Of a stretch of 64,000 nucleotides of DNA, positions 37,289 through 45,826 are shown in pieces. The stretch's first letter is position 1. The number at the start of each line of letters is the position of its first letter. The translations under genes were made by a program, and so were the position numbers. The stretch comes from Polynucleobacter sp. AM-7D1 (GTDB lineage Bacteria; Pseudomonadota; Gammaproteobacteria; Burkholderiales; Burkholderiaceae), in the NCBI RefSeq assembly GCF_018688455.1, contig NZ_CP061319.1, forward strand, positions 1,674,001 to 1,738,000, in the 5' to 3' direction. The notes beneath the pieces were generated by a model. The model saw nothing but the letters and a program-made list of their open reading frames with translations. It ran no database searches and was not told where the DNA came from.

Positions 37289-37805
37289 GCTGACCTCCTT
37301 TGGTGCTATAGCCATTCAGAATCACCCGACAGAGCTCCCCAACGCCTTGTAGAGCCAGTAAAGCAAAGCCAATTGGAATTAATCCCTTCACAATCCAACG
37401 ATAAGGAATGCCTCCTGGATCGGGCGACATTTCTCCAATCGAGAAAGACTGGACAACATATGATGAGGACAAGTAGATAAATAGCAGCGCCACAATTATT
37501 GTGAGGACTGCAGAAAGAATATCTACTCGATATTTTGTCTTAGGTGAGTAATTGGCGTAGAACAAATCAACCCGAACATTATCCCCACGTAACAAGGCAT
37601 AACTCATACCGAATAAGATTAATGCCGCCAATAGATGCCACTCAAGCTCTTGTGCCCACACCGAACCAATGCTCATGGTGTAGCGTAAAAAAACGTTAAC
37701 TGTTATTAACCCCACAATGGCCAAGGCCACGTAAGACGTGGCCTTGCCAGTGAAATCAATTAAGCCTTCGATACGCAATGCGATTTTTAATAACAAAGGA
37801 TGCAC
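37281..37805 (-). CDS. dctQ: TRAP transporter small permease (DctQ)
   Basis: A 174-residue membrane protein with four segments and the EWHLLAALILFGMSYALLRG core with DNVRVDLFY that marks DctQ. The start is GTG at 37805, supported by TAGGAATATCA just before it. It lies 33 bases after dctP and overlaps dctM by 8 bases. Its job is to scaffold the large permease. Confidence 0.92.
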   Translation of the reverse strand: MHPLLLKIALRIEGLIDFTGKATSYVALAIVGLITVNVFLRYTMSIGSVWAQELEWHLLAALILFGMSYALLRGDNVRVDLFYANYSPKTKYRVDILSAVLTIIVALLFIYLSSSYVVQSFSIGEMSPDPGGIPYRWIVKGLIPIGFALLALQGVGELCRVILNGYSTKGGQHV

Positions 37806-37838
37806 TGATATTCCTAACTTAAATGATTAAAACAAAAA

Positions 37839-38939
37839 TCAACCGCGAACTTTGCTGTGGTAGGTTGCCTCGCTGTAAGAAGCCCAGGAATCGTAATTGC
37901 GCTTAAAGGCAAAATAAGAATCATGTACTTTTTTAGTCATAGGATCAGCAGCGGCAGACTCGTCCAAAATCTTCTTCGTTTCAGTGCGCATCGCAGCTAC
38001 TACTGAATCTGGCAATTGCAGAGCAGTAACGCCTTGCTTCTCAACCAAATCTTTCATTGCCTCGGCATTGTTACGCTGACACCATGCCTCACCAATAACA
38101 TTACAAGCTGCAGATGCATTTTGCACAACCGCTTGAAGATCTTTAGGTAGCTTTTCCCAAGCTGCTTTATTAATCAAAAGCTCAGAAGTAGTTGCTGGCT
38201 CATGCCAACCAGTGGTGTAGTAGAACTTAGCTGCTTTTTGCAATCCAAGACGACGGTCTTGAAATGGGCCAACGAATTCAGCTGCATCAATCACGCCACG
38301 CTCAAGCGCTGGGAAAATCTCACCGCCTGGCAATACTTTCACATCAACACCCAACTTGGCATAGACCTTACCAGCAAGTCCAGGGATACGCATTTTTAGA
38401 CCCTTTAGATCTGCGACGCTATTAATTTTCTTTTTAAACCAACCAGTCATTTGCACACCGGTATTACCGCAAGGCATTGCAATCATGCCAAAAGGTGCAT
38501 AGGTTTCATTCCAGAGATCAATACCGCCACCGTCATATAGCCAACCATTCATCCCTTGGAAATTCAGGCCGAATGGCACAGCTGTAAAGTACTGAGCTGC
38601 AAATGTTTTGCCGGTCCAGAAATAACTATTAGCATGATTCATCTCCACCGTACCAGAGCGAACAGCATCAAAACCCTCAAATGCGGGAATCAATTCTCCA
38701 GCGCCGAAAACTTGAATCTTTAAGCGGCCATTGGACATTTCGCCAATCCGTTTCGCTAAGTCAGTTGCACTACCTGGGCCGTCCATATAAAACGGTGCAC
38801 CCTTTGGGTAGGCGCTGGTCATCTTCCAGTTAAAGGTTTGTGATGATTGCGCTCGCACAATGGCTGGAGCGCCCAAGGTAGCCCCAACAACACCTGCACC
38901 AATTCCTGTACTGAGAAACTTACGACGGTTTGTTTTCAT
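37839..38939 (-). CDS. dctP: TRAP substrate-binding protein (DctP, TakP-like)
   Basis: A 366-residue exported protein with a twin-arginine signal (TNRRKFLSTG) cut near residue 30. The segments GEIFPALERGVIDAAEFVGP at about 207-226 and a YYTTGWHEPA loop near 241-250 put it in the TakP-like branch, whose studied members bind 2-oxo acids or lactate with a cation. That substrate class is inferred from family. AGGAGGAGT gives a strong start. It is divergent from a gamma-glutamyltransferase-like gene across 291 bases. Confidence 0.9.
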   Translation of the reverse strand: MKTNRRKFLSTGIGAGVVGATLGAPAIVRAQSSQTFNWKMTSAYPKGAPFYMDGPGSATDLAKRIGEMSNGRLKIQVFGAGELIPAFEGFDAVRSGTVEMNHANSYFWTGKTFAAQYFTAVPFGLNFQGMNGWLYDGGGIDLWNETYAPFGMIAMPCGNTGVQMTGWFKKKINSVADLKGLKMRIPGLAGKVYAKLGVDVKVLPGGEIFPALERGVIDAAEFVGPFQDRRLGLQKAAKFYYTTGWHEPATTSELLINKAAWEKLPKDLQAVVQNASAACNVIGEAWCQRNNAEAMKDLVEKQGVTALQLPDSVVAAMRTETKKILDESAAADPMTKKVHDSYFAFKRNYDSWASYSEATYHSKVRG

Positions 38940-39230
38940 AATTGACTCCTCCTAAAAAAATACTAACTACACACATATGGTTAAAAGTTGATGAAGATCA
39001 AGATTTCCGAAATGGCTTGTCAGCATTGCAATGCAATAAATGATTTTTTTCCTACCAAACCAATGTAGAGCATATTCAACAAGAGAAGGTCAGTACATTC
39101 CCTAATGCAGTGCATAAAGTGCACTTTTTTTGGGATGATGGGATTTGATGCTTCAATTTGGTGTCTGCAAGAATCTAAACTACCTTTACTAAATTAATAA
39201 CTCAAACCTGCAATAGGAGATATACAAATA
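38940..39230. promoter_or_regulatory. Divergent control region between dctP and the hydrolase gene
   Basis: The region has no gene. It contains a perfect 12-bp palindrome GCATTGCAATGC at 39024-39035 and an inverted repeat AGTGCA-N5-TGCACT at 39109-39125 that is followed by a T run. Both are good shapes for operators of a dimeric regulator. No regulator gene is adjacent. I cannot assign sure -35/-10 boxes. Confidence 0.45.
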
Positions 39231-40829
39231 ATGCAACCAAAATGGGGTATTCGCGGAATGGCGGTAGCGCCACACTCACTTGCATCTGAGTCAGCCTTAG
39301 GGGTTCTTAAAGAGGGTGGGAATGCTTTAGAGGCAATGATTGCCGCTGCTGCAACGATTGCAGTGGTCTATCCCCACATGAATTCGATTGGTGGAGACTC
39401 ATTCTGGGTCGTGCATTCACCCGGAAAAGCAATGGGGGGTATTGATGCTTGCGGAGCCGCAGCAGGATTAGCCACTAAAAACTGGTACGCAGAGCGCGGC
39501 ATTACTAAAGCGATTCCATTTAGAGGCGCTGTTGCAGCTAATACTGTTGCAGGCACTATTTCTGGTTGGGGCGCTGCGCAGAAACTTTCTCAACAAGGTC
39601 TTCGCGGCAAGCTTCCGCTCTCCCGCCTCTTGGCAGATGCCATCTACTACGCAGAAGCTGGTGTGCCAGTTACCCACAGTCAATCAAGCTTAACTGCCAA
39701 GAAGCGTGCAGAGCTCATTGATATACCAGGTTTTGCAAATACCTTTTTAGTAAACGGCCAAGCGCCTGCCGTTGGCAGCATCTTTAAACAAGATCGCCTA
39801 GCCAAGACCTTGCGCCAAATTGCCCGCAAAGGAACTGAGGATTATTACCGCGGAGACTTAGCAGAGCTATTAGCAAAAGAACTCACTGAGCTAGGTAGCC
39901 CATTAAGACTCAGCGACCTACATCGTCACCATGCAAAATTAATTGATCCACTGGAGTTAAAACACAGCCTAGGGAATGTCTACAACATGACTCCGCCAAC
40001 TCAAGGTGTCGTGTCGCTGATGATTTTGGGAATCTTGGATCAACTCAACTTAAAGCGCTTCAAAGTAGACAGCGCTGAGTATGTACACCATTGTGTTGAA
40101 GCCACCAAGCAAGCTTTTAAAGTCAGAGATCAATATGTCACTGATCCCGCTTATATGGCAAAGCACGCACAATCTTTCTTAGCGCCAGCATTCTTAAAAA
40201 AACTCGCTAAAAATATTGATCCTGAAAAAGCTTTGCCTTGGGGTCAAGGTAAGGGCCCTGCCGACACGATTTGGATGGGCGTAGTCGATGGTGAAGGCAA
40301 CTGCGTTTCTTTCATTCAAAGTATCTATCATGAATTTGGCGCAGGAATCGTATTACCGAAATCCGGCGTCAATTGGCAAAATCGTGGCTGTAGTTTTTCA
40401 TTAGATCCTAAAACACTGAATCACTTAGAGCCCTATCGCAAGCCGTTCCACACATTAAATCCAGCCATGGCTTTATTTAAAGACGGACGTTCCATGGTTT
40501 ATGGAACGATGGGAGGCGATGGACAACCCCAAACACAATGCGCAGTCTTTACGCGCACAGCCACATATGGACTTGATCCTCAAGATGCAATTAGTCGTCC
40601 TCGCTGGTTATTAGGGCGAACCTGGGGGCAAACTAGCGATAGCTTAAAACTCGAGTCGCGTTTTAACCCGTGGGTTGCTAAAGAGCTCCATGCTCTTGGG
40701 CATGAAATTGAAATGCTAGATGCTTTTGATGAAACTGTAGGGCATGCGGGCTGTATTATTCGAGAGCCCTCTGGAACCTTGCGTGGCGGCTGGGACCCAC
40801 GTAGCGATGGGGCAGTTAGCGCTTATTAG
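39231..40829 (+). CDS. Gamma-glutamyltransferase-family hydrolase, oxamate amidohydrolase-like
   Basis: A 532-residue Ntn-hydrolase of the GGT family without signal peptide, so cytoplasmic, unlike classical Ggt. The N-terminal RGMAVAPHSLASESAL and YPHMNSIGGDSFW segments resemble HpxW, the oxamate amidohydrolase of purine-ring degradation. Aligning the family self-cleavage site gives T346 (ADT before IWMGVVDGEGN) as catalytic nucleophile, so precursor cleavage into two subunits is expected. Its start has ATAGGAGAT upstream. It is divergent from the TRAP importer, so it may act on what that imports. A plain gamma-glutamyl hydrolase remains possible. Confidence 0.8.
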   Translation: MQPKWGIRGMAVAPHSLASESALGVLKEGGNALEAMIAAAATIAVVYPHMNSIGGDSFWVVHSPGKAMGGIDACGAAAGLATKNWYAERGITKAIPFRGAVAANTVAGTISGWGAAQKLSQQGLRGKLPLSRLLADAIYYAEAGVPVTHSQSSLTAKKRAELIDIPGFANTFLVNGQAPAVGSIFKQDRLAKTLRQIARKGTEDYYRGDLAELLAKELTELGSPLRLSDLHRHHAKLIDPLELKHSLGNVYNMTPPTQGVVSLMILGILDQLNLKRFKVDSAEYVHHCVEATKQAFKVRDQYVTDPAYMAKHAQSFLAPAFLKKLAKNIDPEKALPWGQGKGPADTIWMGVVDGEGNCVSFIQSIYHEFGAGIVLPKSGVNWQNRGCSFSLDPKTLNHLEPYRKPFHTLNPAMALFKDGRSMVYGTMGGDGQPQTQCAVFTRTATYGLDPQDAISRPRWLLGRTWGQTSDSLKLESRFNPWVAKELHALGHEIEMLDAFDETVGHAGCIIREPSGTLRGGWDPRSDGAVSAY

Positions 40830-41445
40830 TAATAAATAATTTGGGTACGCGTAGATCCCAATGAATGGCAGCTACGCGTAATCCAAATATAGCGAGCATG
40901 CAAACGACCGAAGCTTCTAGCGTGTATTGCGGAAAATAATTCAGCGCTAATACATAGAGGGTGCATCCAATAGTCACAGGAATAGCATATAACTCATGAG
41001 ACATGAGTAAAGTTTTTCTACCCGCCAAGACATCTCGCAATAGTCCACCGCCAATAGCAGTAACCACACCCAAGATGACAGGTGCTACCGGCAAACCGAA
41101 TCCAAGATTCCAGACTTTATCCGCTCCTTGAATCCCAAACAAAGCCGCACCCAGACCATCTATATAGAGCATCATCCGATAGATCTGCGGTTGAGTAAAA
41201 AACGATTCCGCCACAAACGTCAACACGCATGCACCAAGAGCAACCCAGATATAAATTTGCGAAATTGACCAAAAAGCTGGGACATCTAAAATCATGTCAC
41301 GAATCGTACCGCCACCAATTGCAGTAATCACACCCAAAACCAAAACGCCAAATAAATCGACGCCACGATCGGAAATTGCTAAAACCCCTGTAACAGCAAA
41401 GGCAACTGTGGCGATCATGCCAATCCAGAAATTAATTTGATCCAT
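40816..41445 (-). CDS. TRIC/UPF0126-family membrane protein (YadS/YicG-like)
   Basis: A 209-residue membrane protein with about seven segments made of two repeats, each with a GGG-x2-RD motif (AIGGGTIRDMI and AIGGGLLRDVL). This is the bacterial trimeric intracellular cation channel family; YadS-type members may move ions or glycine. I choose ATG 41445; the longer frame to 41514 would leave 11 bases to the divergent gene and adds an unusual leader. The last 14 bases overlap the hydrolase gene tail to tail. Confidence 0.85.
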   Translation of the reverse strand: MDQINFWIGMIATVAFAVTGVLAISDRGVDLFGVLVLGVITAIGGGTIRDMILDVPAFWSISQIYIWVALGACVLTFVAESFFTQPQIYRMMLYIDGLGAALFGIQGADKVWNLGFGLPVAPVILGVVTAIGGGLLRDVLAGRKTLLMSHELYAIPVTIGCTLYVLALNYFPQYTLEASVVCMLAIFGLRVAAIHWDLRVPKLFITNKR

Positions 41446-41525
41446 GACATTGAGTCTAAAGCACTCGAGTGAGACGAGCAATGAAGTCCTGAATATACTG
41501 AGACTTACGATCACAGGAAATTCTT

Positions 41526-42206
41526 ATGAAAACCCAACTTTATAGTTTTTGGCGTAGCTCAGCAGCTTTTAGAGTGCGCATTGCCCTCAATTTAAAAGGG
41601 ATCGATCATCAAATCATTCCAATTCATCTTCTCAAGAATGGTGGCGAACACACTAGCGCTGAATACACTGCTAAAAACCCTACTCGCCTAGTGCCTCTTT
41701 TAATTGAAGGTGATCATGCTATTCATCAATCGCTAGCCATCATTGAGTATCTTGAAGAAACGTATCCCAACCCACCACTACTCCCTAAGCATGCAATCGA
41801 TCGGGCTTGGGTGCGCGCTTTAGCAATGGATATCGCTATCGATGTTCATCCTATTGGCAATTTGAGAGTACTGCGCTACTTAATGAAAAACTTAGGTGTT
41901 AGTGCTGAGAACAAAGATATGTGGAGTCGGCATTGGATGATGCTGGGTTTAGAGAACCTAGAGAAACAATTAAGTTCAGATTCTAGAGTAGGTCGCTTTT
42001 CTTTTGGAGATCAACCGGGCTTGATTGATGCTTGCCTTGTCCCGCAGATCTTTAATGCGCTCAGCGCTAAATTGAATATGAAAACCTACCCGACACTTAT
42101 GAAGATATTTGATGAATGTATGACCCTACCGGCTTTCATTGATGCGGCCTGGGAAAAACAAATTGATGCGGAGGGATTAAACCCCTCTATTCCACCAAAG
42201 GAATAG
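41526..42206 (+). CDS. maiA: Maleylacetoacetate isomerase (zeta-class glutathione S-transferase)
   Basis: A 226-residue GST-fold protein with the zeta-class SSAAFRVRIALNLKG glutathione segment at 11-25 and the thioredoxin-like QSLAIIEYLEETYP at about 74-87. Family members convert maleylacetoacetate to fumarylacetoacetate, in tyrosine or gentisate breakdown, or act on maleylpyruvate. No other gene of such a pathway is nearby. Its last 30 bases overlap the convergent AEC gene. Confidence 0.88.
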   Translation: MKTQLYSFWRSSAAFRVRIALNLKGIDHQIIPIHLLKNGGEHTSAEYTAKNPTRLVPLLIEGDHAIHQSLAIIEYLEETYPNPPLLPKHAIDRAWVRALAMDIAIDVHPIGNLRVLRYLMKNLGVSAENKDMWSRHWMMLGLENLEKQLSSDSRVGRFSFGDQPGLIDACLVPQIFNALSAKLNMKTYPTLMKIFDECMTLPAFIDAAWEKQIDAEGLNPSIPPKE

Positions 42207-43106
42207 CGAGAGGGTCAGTAGTGATCCAACAGTAGTAACAAGCACTACACGAGAAATGACTCTGCCATCTGCCATGTAGTACTGAGCCAGCATATATGGT
42301 CCTGTGCCAGTTGGCATGGCCGCTAATATCACCGCAGCATTGACCCATAGCGTAGGCAATTCCAAAAGAGGGCCAGCAATTAACCAGGCAATGATTGGCT
42401 GAATAATCAGCTTGCCAAAGCTAATACCCCAAACTTTGCTCGAAGCATTTTCATCTTTACGAATCAGAAATAATCCGATTGATACCAACGCGCAAGGGGT
42501 TGCTGCTGCCGCCAAAAATGAAAGCACTTGCGCCAATGGATCGTAAATCACCCAACCAGAAGCAGCCCATGCTAGACCTAATACAGGTGACACCAAGAGC
42601 GGATTAGAGGCCAAGGATTTCAGCACACTCCAAACTATTTCATGAGACTTTTTATGCGACAACATGTCGATCTCAATGAGAATCGTCGCCAATGCAAACA
42701 GAATAAACACCAGGAAAGTAGCAATGATGGCAGGCGCTAGACCATCTTGACCAAGCGCTAATAAACATAACGGTATACCCATGTAACCGGTATTCGAATA
42801 AGAGGCACTCAAACCAGCAAAGCTTGCTGCTGCCAAGTCGCGCCCTTGATACCAATAGAGGCTGAGTGCGAGAACAAAAACAATCAAGGCACTAATTAAA
42901 AAAGCAGCAATAAATCCAGGCTGCCAGAGTGTCTCCCAACCACTATTCGCTGCGAAGTTAAAGAGCTGGGCGGGTAACGCAAGCCAGATAACAAATCGAT
43001 TGAGCTCAATAGATGCATTAGCGCCCAACTTACCACTTTTGCCACTTAAGTAGCCCAATGAGATGAGTGCAAATACGGGGAAGAGAACGTTAAATACGTA
43101 GATCAC
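42177..43106 (-). CDS. AEC-family permease
   Basis: A 309-residue membrane protein with about ten segments in two halves, of the auxin efflux carrier type. YSNTGYMGIPLCLLALG near residue 105 and MPTGTGPYMLAQYY near 265 are the family signatures. Studied bacterial members carry malate, malonate or similar acids; the substrate here is unknown. The start is GTG 43106 with no clear ribosome site. It follows the carbonic anhydrase gene by 14 bases. Confidence 0.87.
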   Translation of the reverse strand: MIYVFNVLFPVFALISLGYLSGKSGKLGANASIELNRFVIWLALPAQLFNFAANSGWETLWQPGFIAAFLISALIVFVLALSLYWYQGRDLAAASFAGLSASYSNTGYMGIPLCLLALGQDGLAPAIIATFLVFILFALATILIEIDMLSHKKSHEIVWSVLKSLASNPLLVSPVLGLAWAASGWVIYDPLAQVLSFLAAAATPCALVSIGLFLIRKDENASSKVWGISFGKLIIQPIIAWLIAGPLLELPTLWVNAAVILAAMPTGTGPYMLAQYYMADGRVISRVVLVTTVGSLLTLSLFLWWNRGV

Positions 43107-43120
43107 GGGAAAAGTCTTAA

Positions 43121-43645
43121 TTACGCAATCTTGCGTAGTGTCGCTTGATACCGCAGAGCATTTTGCACATAGCGTCCTGCGATATCGTTAATGCCTGCAA
43201 TTTGCTCTGGACTGAGTGACTTCACCACTTTTGCGGGCGTGCCCAAAATCATCGAACCATCTGGAAACTCTTTTCCCTCGGTGATTAAAGCGCCTGCACC
43301 CACAAGACAGTTCTTACCAATTTTGGCGCCATTCAAAATAACTGCGCCAATACCAATCAAACTGCCGTCACCAATCTGACAACCATGCAGCATCACTTTA
43401 TGACCAACAGTCACGTGTTTGCCAATGACTAAGGGATAGCCTGGGTCAGTATGCAAGACAGAAGCATCCTGCACATTACTACCCTCACCAATCTGAATAT
43501 GGTCGTTGTCCCCGCGTACTACTACCTGAGGCCAAACGCTCGCATTTTTTTGGAGCTCAACCATGCCGATTACTTCAGCGCTCTCGGCAACCCAAGCCCC
43601 CTCAGCTAACTGGGGGGCATTTCCGTCTAGTTCAAATATAGCCAT
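43121..43645 (-). CDS. Gamma-class carbonic anhydrase family protein
   Basis: A 174-residue left-handed beta-helix protein made of hexapeptide repeats. The zinc ligands are visible as H in SVLHTDPG and two in [10 protein letters not shown], and the RGDND segment is conserved. Such YrdA/CaiE-like proteins are soluble trimers; some hydrate CO2, others have no shown activity. It lies between amt and the AEC gene in the same direction. Confidence 0.88.
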   Translation of the reverse strand: MAIFELDGNAPQLAEGAWVAESAEVIGMVELQKNASVWPQVVVRGDNDHIQIGEGSNVQDASVLHTDPGYPLVIGKHVTVGHKVMLHGCQIGDGSLIGIGAVILNGAKIGKNCLVGAGALITEGKEFPDGSMILGTPAKVVKSLSPEQIAGINDIAGRYVQNALRYQATLRKIA

Positions 43646-43680
43646 GACCCATTATAGGTAATGGCTATATTTATGAAAGC

Positions 43681-44883
43681 CTACCAGTTAGGCTCTCGGT
43701 CTGGCGTAGAAGAAATACGGTGAATACTCAAATCAGCACCGTCATATTCTTCTTCATGTGACATACGGATACCCAAGAATGCTTTCAAGAGGCCGTAAAC
43801 CACGATACCCCCTATCAAAGCGATTGCCACACCCAGGAAGCTGCCAATGAATTGCCCTAAGAAGGTAACGCCACCCATCCCACCAAGCGCCTTACTTCCA
43901 AAAATACCAGCCGCTAAACCGCCCCACAAACCACACAAGCCATGTAATGGCCAAACGCCTAATACATCGTCAATCTTCCAGCGGTTTTGCACTAAGGTGA
44001 ACATATATACAAATAGACCGCCAGCAATTAAGCCCACGACTAATGCGCCCAATGGATGCATTAAGTCTGATCCAGCGCAGACTGCCACTAAACCAGCTAG
44101 GGGGCCGTTGTAAGTAAAGCCAGGATCATTTCGACCAATCACCCATGCAGCTAAAGTACCGCCAACCATTGCCATCAAAGAGTTCATCGCTACCAAGCCA
44201 CTGACCTTATCAATGGTCTGCGCACTCATCACGTTAAAGCCAAACCAACCTACCGCCAAAATCCAAGCGCCCAAAGCCAAGAAAGGAATGCTTGAGGGTG
44301 GGTGTGCAGCAATATGACCTTCTTTGGTGTAACGTCCACGACGCGCACCCAGCAAAATAATCGCCGGCAATGCAATCCATCCTCCTACTGCGTGGACCAC
44401 GATCGAGCCCGCAAAATCATGGAACTCTTCGCCAGTCAACCCCTTAATCCAAGCCTGAATGCCGTAGTGCTGATTCCATGCAATGCCCTCAAAGAATGGA
44501 TAGACAAAGCCCACCAAGACAAAGGTTGCAATTAATTGCGGATTAAATTTAGCCCGCTCTGCAATACCACCAGAAATAATGGCTGGAATTGCAGCAGCAA
44601 AGGTCAATAAGAAAAAGAATTTAACTAGCTCATAGCCATTTTTCTCGGCTAATAATTCTGCGCCTGAGAAAAAGTTCACGCCATAAGCAATGCTGTAACC
44701 AATAAAGAAATAAGCGATTGTCGAAACAGCAAAGTCGACCAAGATTTTGACTAAAGCATTGACTTGGTTCTTTTTACGAACTGTACCGAGCTCTAAAAAA
44801 GCAAACCCTGCGTGCATTGCCAAAACCATAATGGCGCCGAGCAATATAAATAGGACATCACTGCCTGATTTCAAGACTTCCAT
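43681..44883 (-). CDS. amt: Ammonium transporter (Amt)
   Basis: A 400-residue channel with about eleven membrane segments. The ammonium-path histidines are in DFAGSIVVHAVGG near 168 and VWPLHGLCG near 315, and WNQHYGI is also conserved. There is no cleavable signal, and the C-terminal tail, which normally meets GlnK, is long. AGGGAGGTG gives a strong start. No glnK is adjacent, unlike the usual pair. An NtrC-like inverted repeat lies about 66 bases upstream. Confidence 0.94.
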   Translation of the reverse strand: MEVLKSGSDVLFILLGAIMVLAMHAGFAFLELGTVRKKNQVNALVKILVDFAVSTIAYFFIGYSIAYGVNFFSGAELLAEKNGYELVKFFFLLTFAAAIPAIISGGIAERAKFNPQLIATFVLVGFVYPFFEGIAWNQHYGIQAWIKGLTGEEFHDFAGSIVVHAVGGWIALPAIILLGARRGRYTKEGHIAAHPPSSIPFLALGAWILAVGWFGFNVMSAQTIDKVSGLVAMNSLMAMVGGTLAAWVIGRNDPGFTYNGPLAGLVAVCAGSDLMHPLGALVVGLIAGGLFVYMFTLVQNRWKIDDVLGVWPLHGLCGLWGGLAAGIFGSKALGGMGGVTFLGQFIGSFLGVAIALIGGIVVYGLLKAFLGIRMSHEEEYDGADLSIHRISSTPDREPNW

Positions 44884-44946
44884 TGAAGCACCTCCCTGAT
44901 ATTTTGTGCATCATTATGGGGAATATATAGGGCACATTTTTCTGGG

Positions 44947-44967
44947 ATTGCACTCATTTAGTGCAAT
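44947..44967. promoter_or_regulatory. NtrC-like inverted repeat between amt and the Rap1a-like gene
   Basis: ATTGCACT-CATTT-AGTGCAAT is perfect. Its inner part TGCACT-N5-AGTGCA matches the NtrC site form TGCACC-N5-GGTGCA except for one base in each arm. It would suit nitrogen control of amt. I did not find a convincing sigma-54 (-24/-12) promoter on either strand. Confidence 0.6.
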
Positions 44968-45021
44968 TTATGCGCTGCAACATGGTTTATTATCAAAATA
45001 TATACACTCGAGGGAGAACCC

Positions 45022-45384
45022 ATGAAAAAAGTTTTATCAATTTTGGCTATTTTGGCTGCTTTTTCTGGCTTGGCACAAGCACAGGAGAAAATTCCTGTTC
45101 TGAGCACACAAGAACTGGCAAAAGTTTGCAAATTACCAGCTAGCCCAGAATCCCGCAGCTTTTGCATTGGTTACACCACAGCTATTTATGACACTTACTT
45201 AGCCACACGTCACCCACAACGTGCCAAGCCTTACATTTGCGTTAAGCAACCAGCTCCGGCCCGTGATGAGGTTATTGGTGAGTTTGTAAAATTTGCTGAT
45301 GCTAACCAACAGGCCGCAGACAAACCGGCAGCCGGCGTTTTCTTGGGCTTCTTGGCATCACGCTTTCCTTGCGCCAAAAAATAA
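45022..45384 (+). CDS. Rap1a/Tai-like exported protein
   Basis: A 120-residue protein with a signal peptide cut near residue 20 (LAQA before QEKIP). The mature part has three spaced Cys (KVCKLP, SFCIGYTTA and YICVKQ) plus one near the end, and the SFCIGYTTAIYDTY segment typical of the Rap1a/Tai domain. Founders of the family are periplasmic immunity proteins against type VI amidases, but many members have no toxin partner and none is seen here. A GAGGGAGAA ribosome site precedes it. It lies 48 bases before a lipoprotein gene. Confidence 0.75.
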   Translation: MKKVLSILAILAAFSGLAQAQEKIPVLSTQELAKVCKLPASPESRSFCIGYTTAIYDTYLATRHPQRAKPYICVKQPAPARDEVIGEFVKFADANQQAADKPAAGVFLGFLASRFPCAKK

Positions 45385-45432
45385 TCCAAGCTACTCAGCA
45401 TATTTAATCTATAGACATAAGGAACAGTTGAT

Positions 45433-45720
45433 ATGAAAAAAATTATCGCTATTACTGCTGCAACCCTAGCAATCGCAGGTTGCTCGAATATGAGCAACAC
45501 AGAACAACGTACCTTATCTGGCGCTAGTATCGGCGCAGCTGCAGGTGCAGTTGGTACGGCTATTTTTCACGGCAACCCAATCTGGGGTGCAGTTGGTGGC
45601 GCTGCGGTTGGTGCAGCATCTGGCTATGTATACGATGCCTACAAAAAAGAGCAAGCATCTGAATACAACTCTGGTTACAACGCTGGCAAAAATAATCAAC
45701 CAGCTAAAGCACCAAACTAA
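45433..45720 (+). CDS. Glycine-zipper lipoprotein
   Basis: A 95-residue lipoprotein: the lipobox LAIAGC gives a mature Cys at residue 17. From about 30 to 65 it has Gly/Ala repeats (GASIGAAAGAVG and GAVGGAAVGAASG) of the glycine-zipper type seen in SlyB-like and YMGG proteins of the outer membrane. The C-terminal tail is polar. It probably shares a transcript with the Rap1a-like gene and ends before a terminator. Confidence 0.85.
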   Translation: MKKIIAITAATLAIAGCSNMSNTEQRTLSGASIGAAAGAVGTAIFHGNPIWGAVGGAAVGAASGYVYDAYKKEQASEYNSGYNAGKNNQPAKAPN

Positions 45721-45767
45721 TCCGACATCATTCGCATTGGTAGTGCTGTAGATTTAGAGTAGTTAAT

Positions 45768-45803
45768 AAAAAACCCGACTTGTTATTCGCAAGTCGGGTT
45801 TTT
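45768..45803. terminator. Bidirectional terminator between the lipoprotein gene and htpG
   Basis: CCCGACTTG and CAAGTCGGG with a 7-base loop are flanked by A and T runs, serving both the plus-strand lipoprotein gene and minus-strand htpG. Confidence 0.92.
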
Positions 45804-45826
45804 CTTTTAAAGCCTCAGTTATAGAC

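Noticed and set aside
41446..41514. Longer N-terminus of the TRIC-type protein
   Set aside because: It would leave 11 bases to the divergent maiA start, and the added residues do not look like a family N-terminus.
44884..45021. Sigma-54 promoter for amt
   Set aside because: No GG-N10-GC element with acceptable surrounding bases was found on either strand at a sensible distance.
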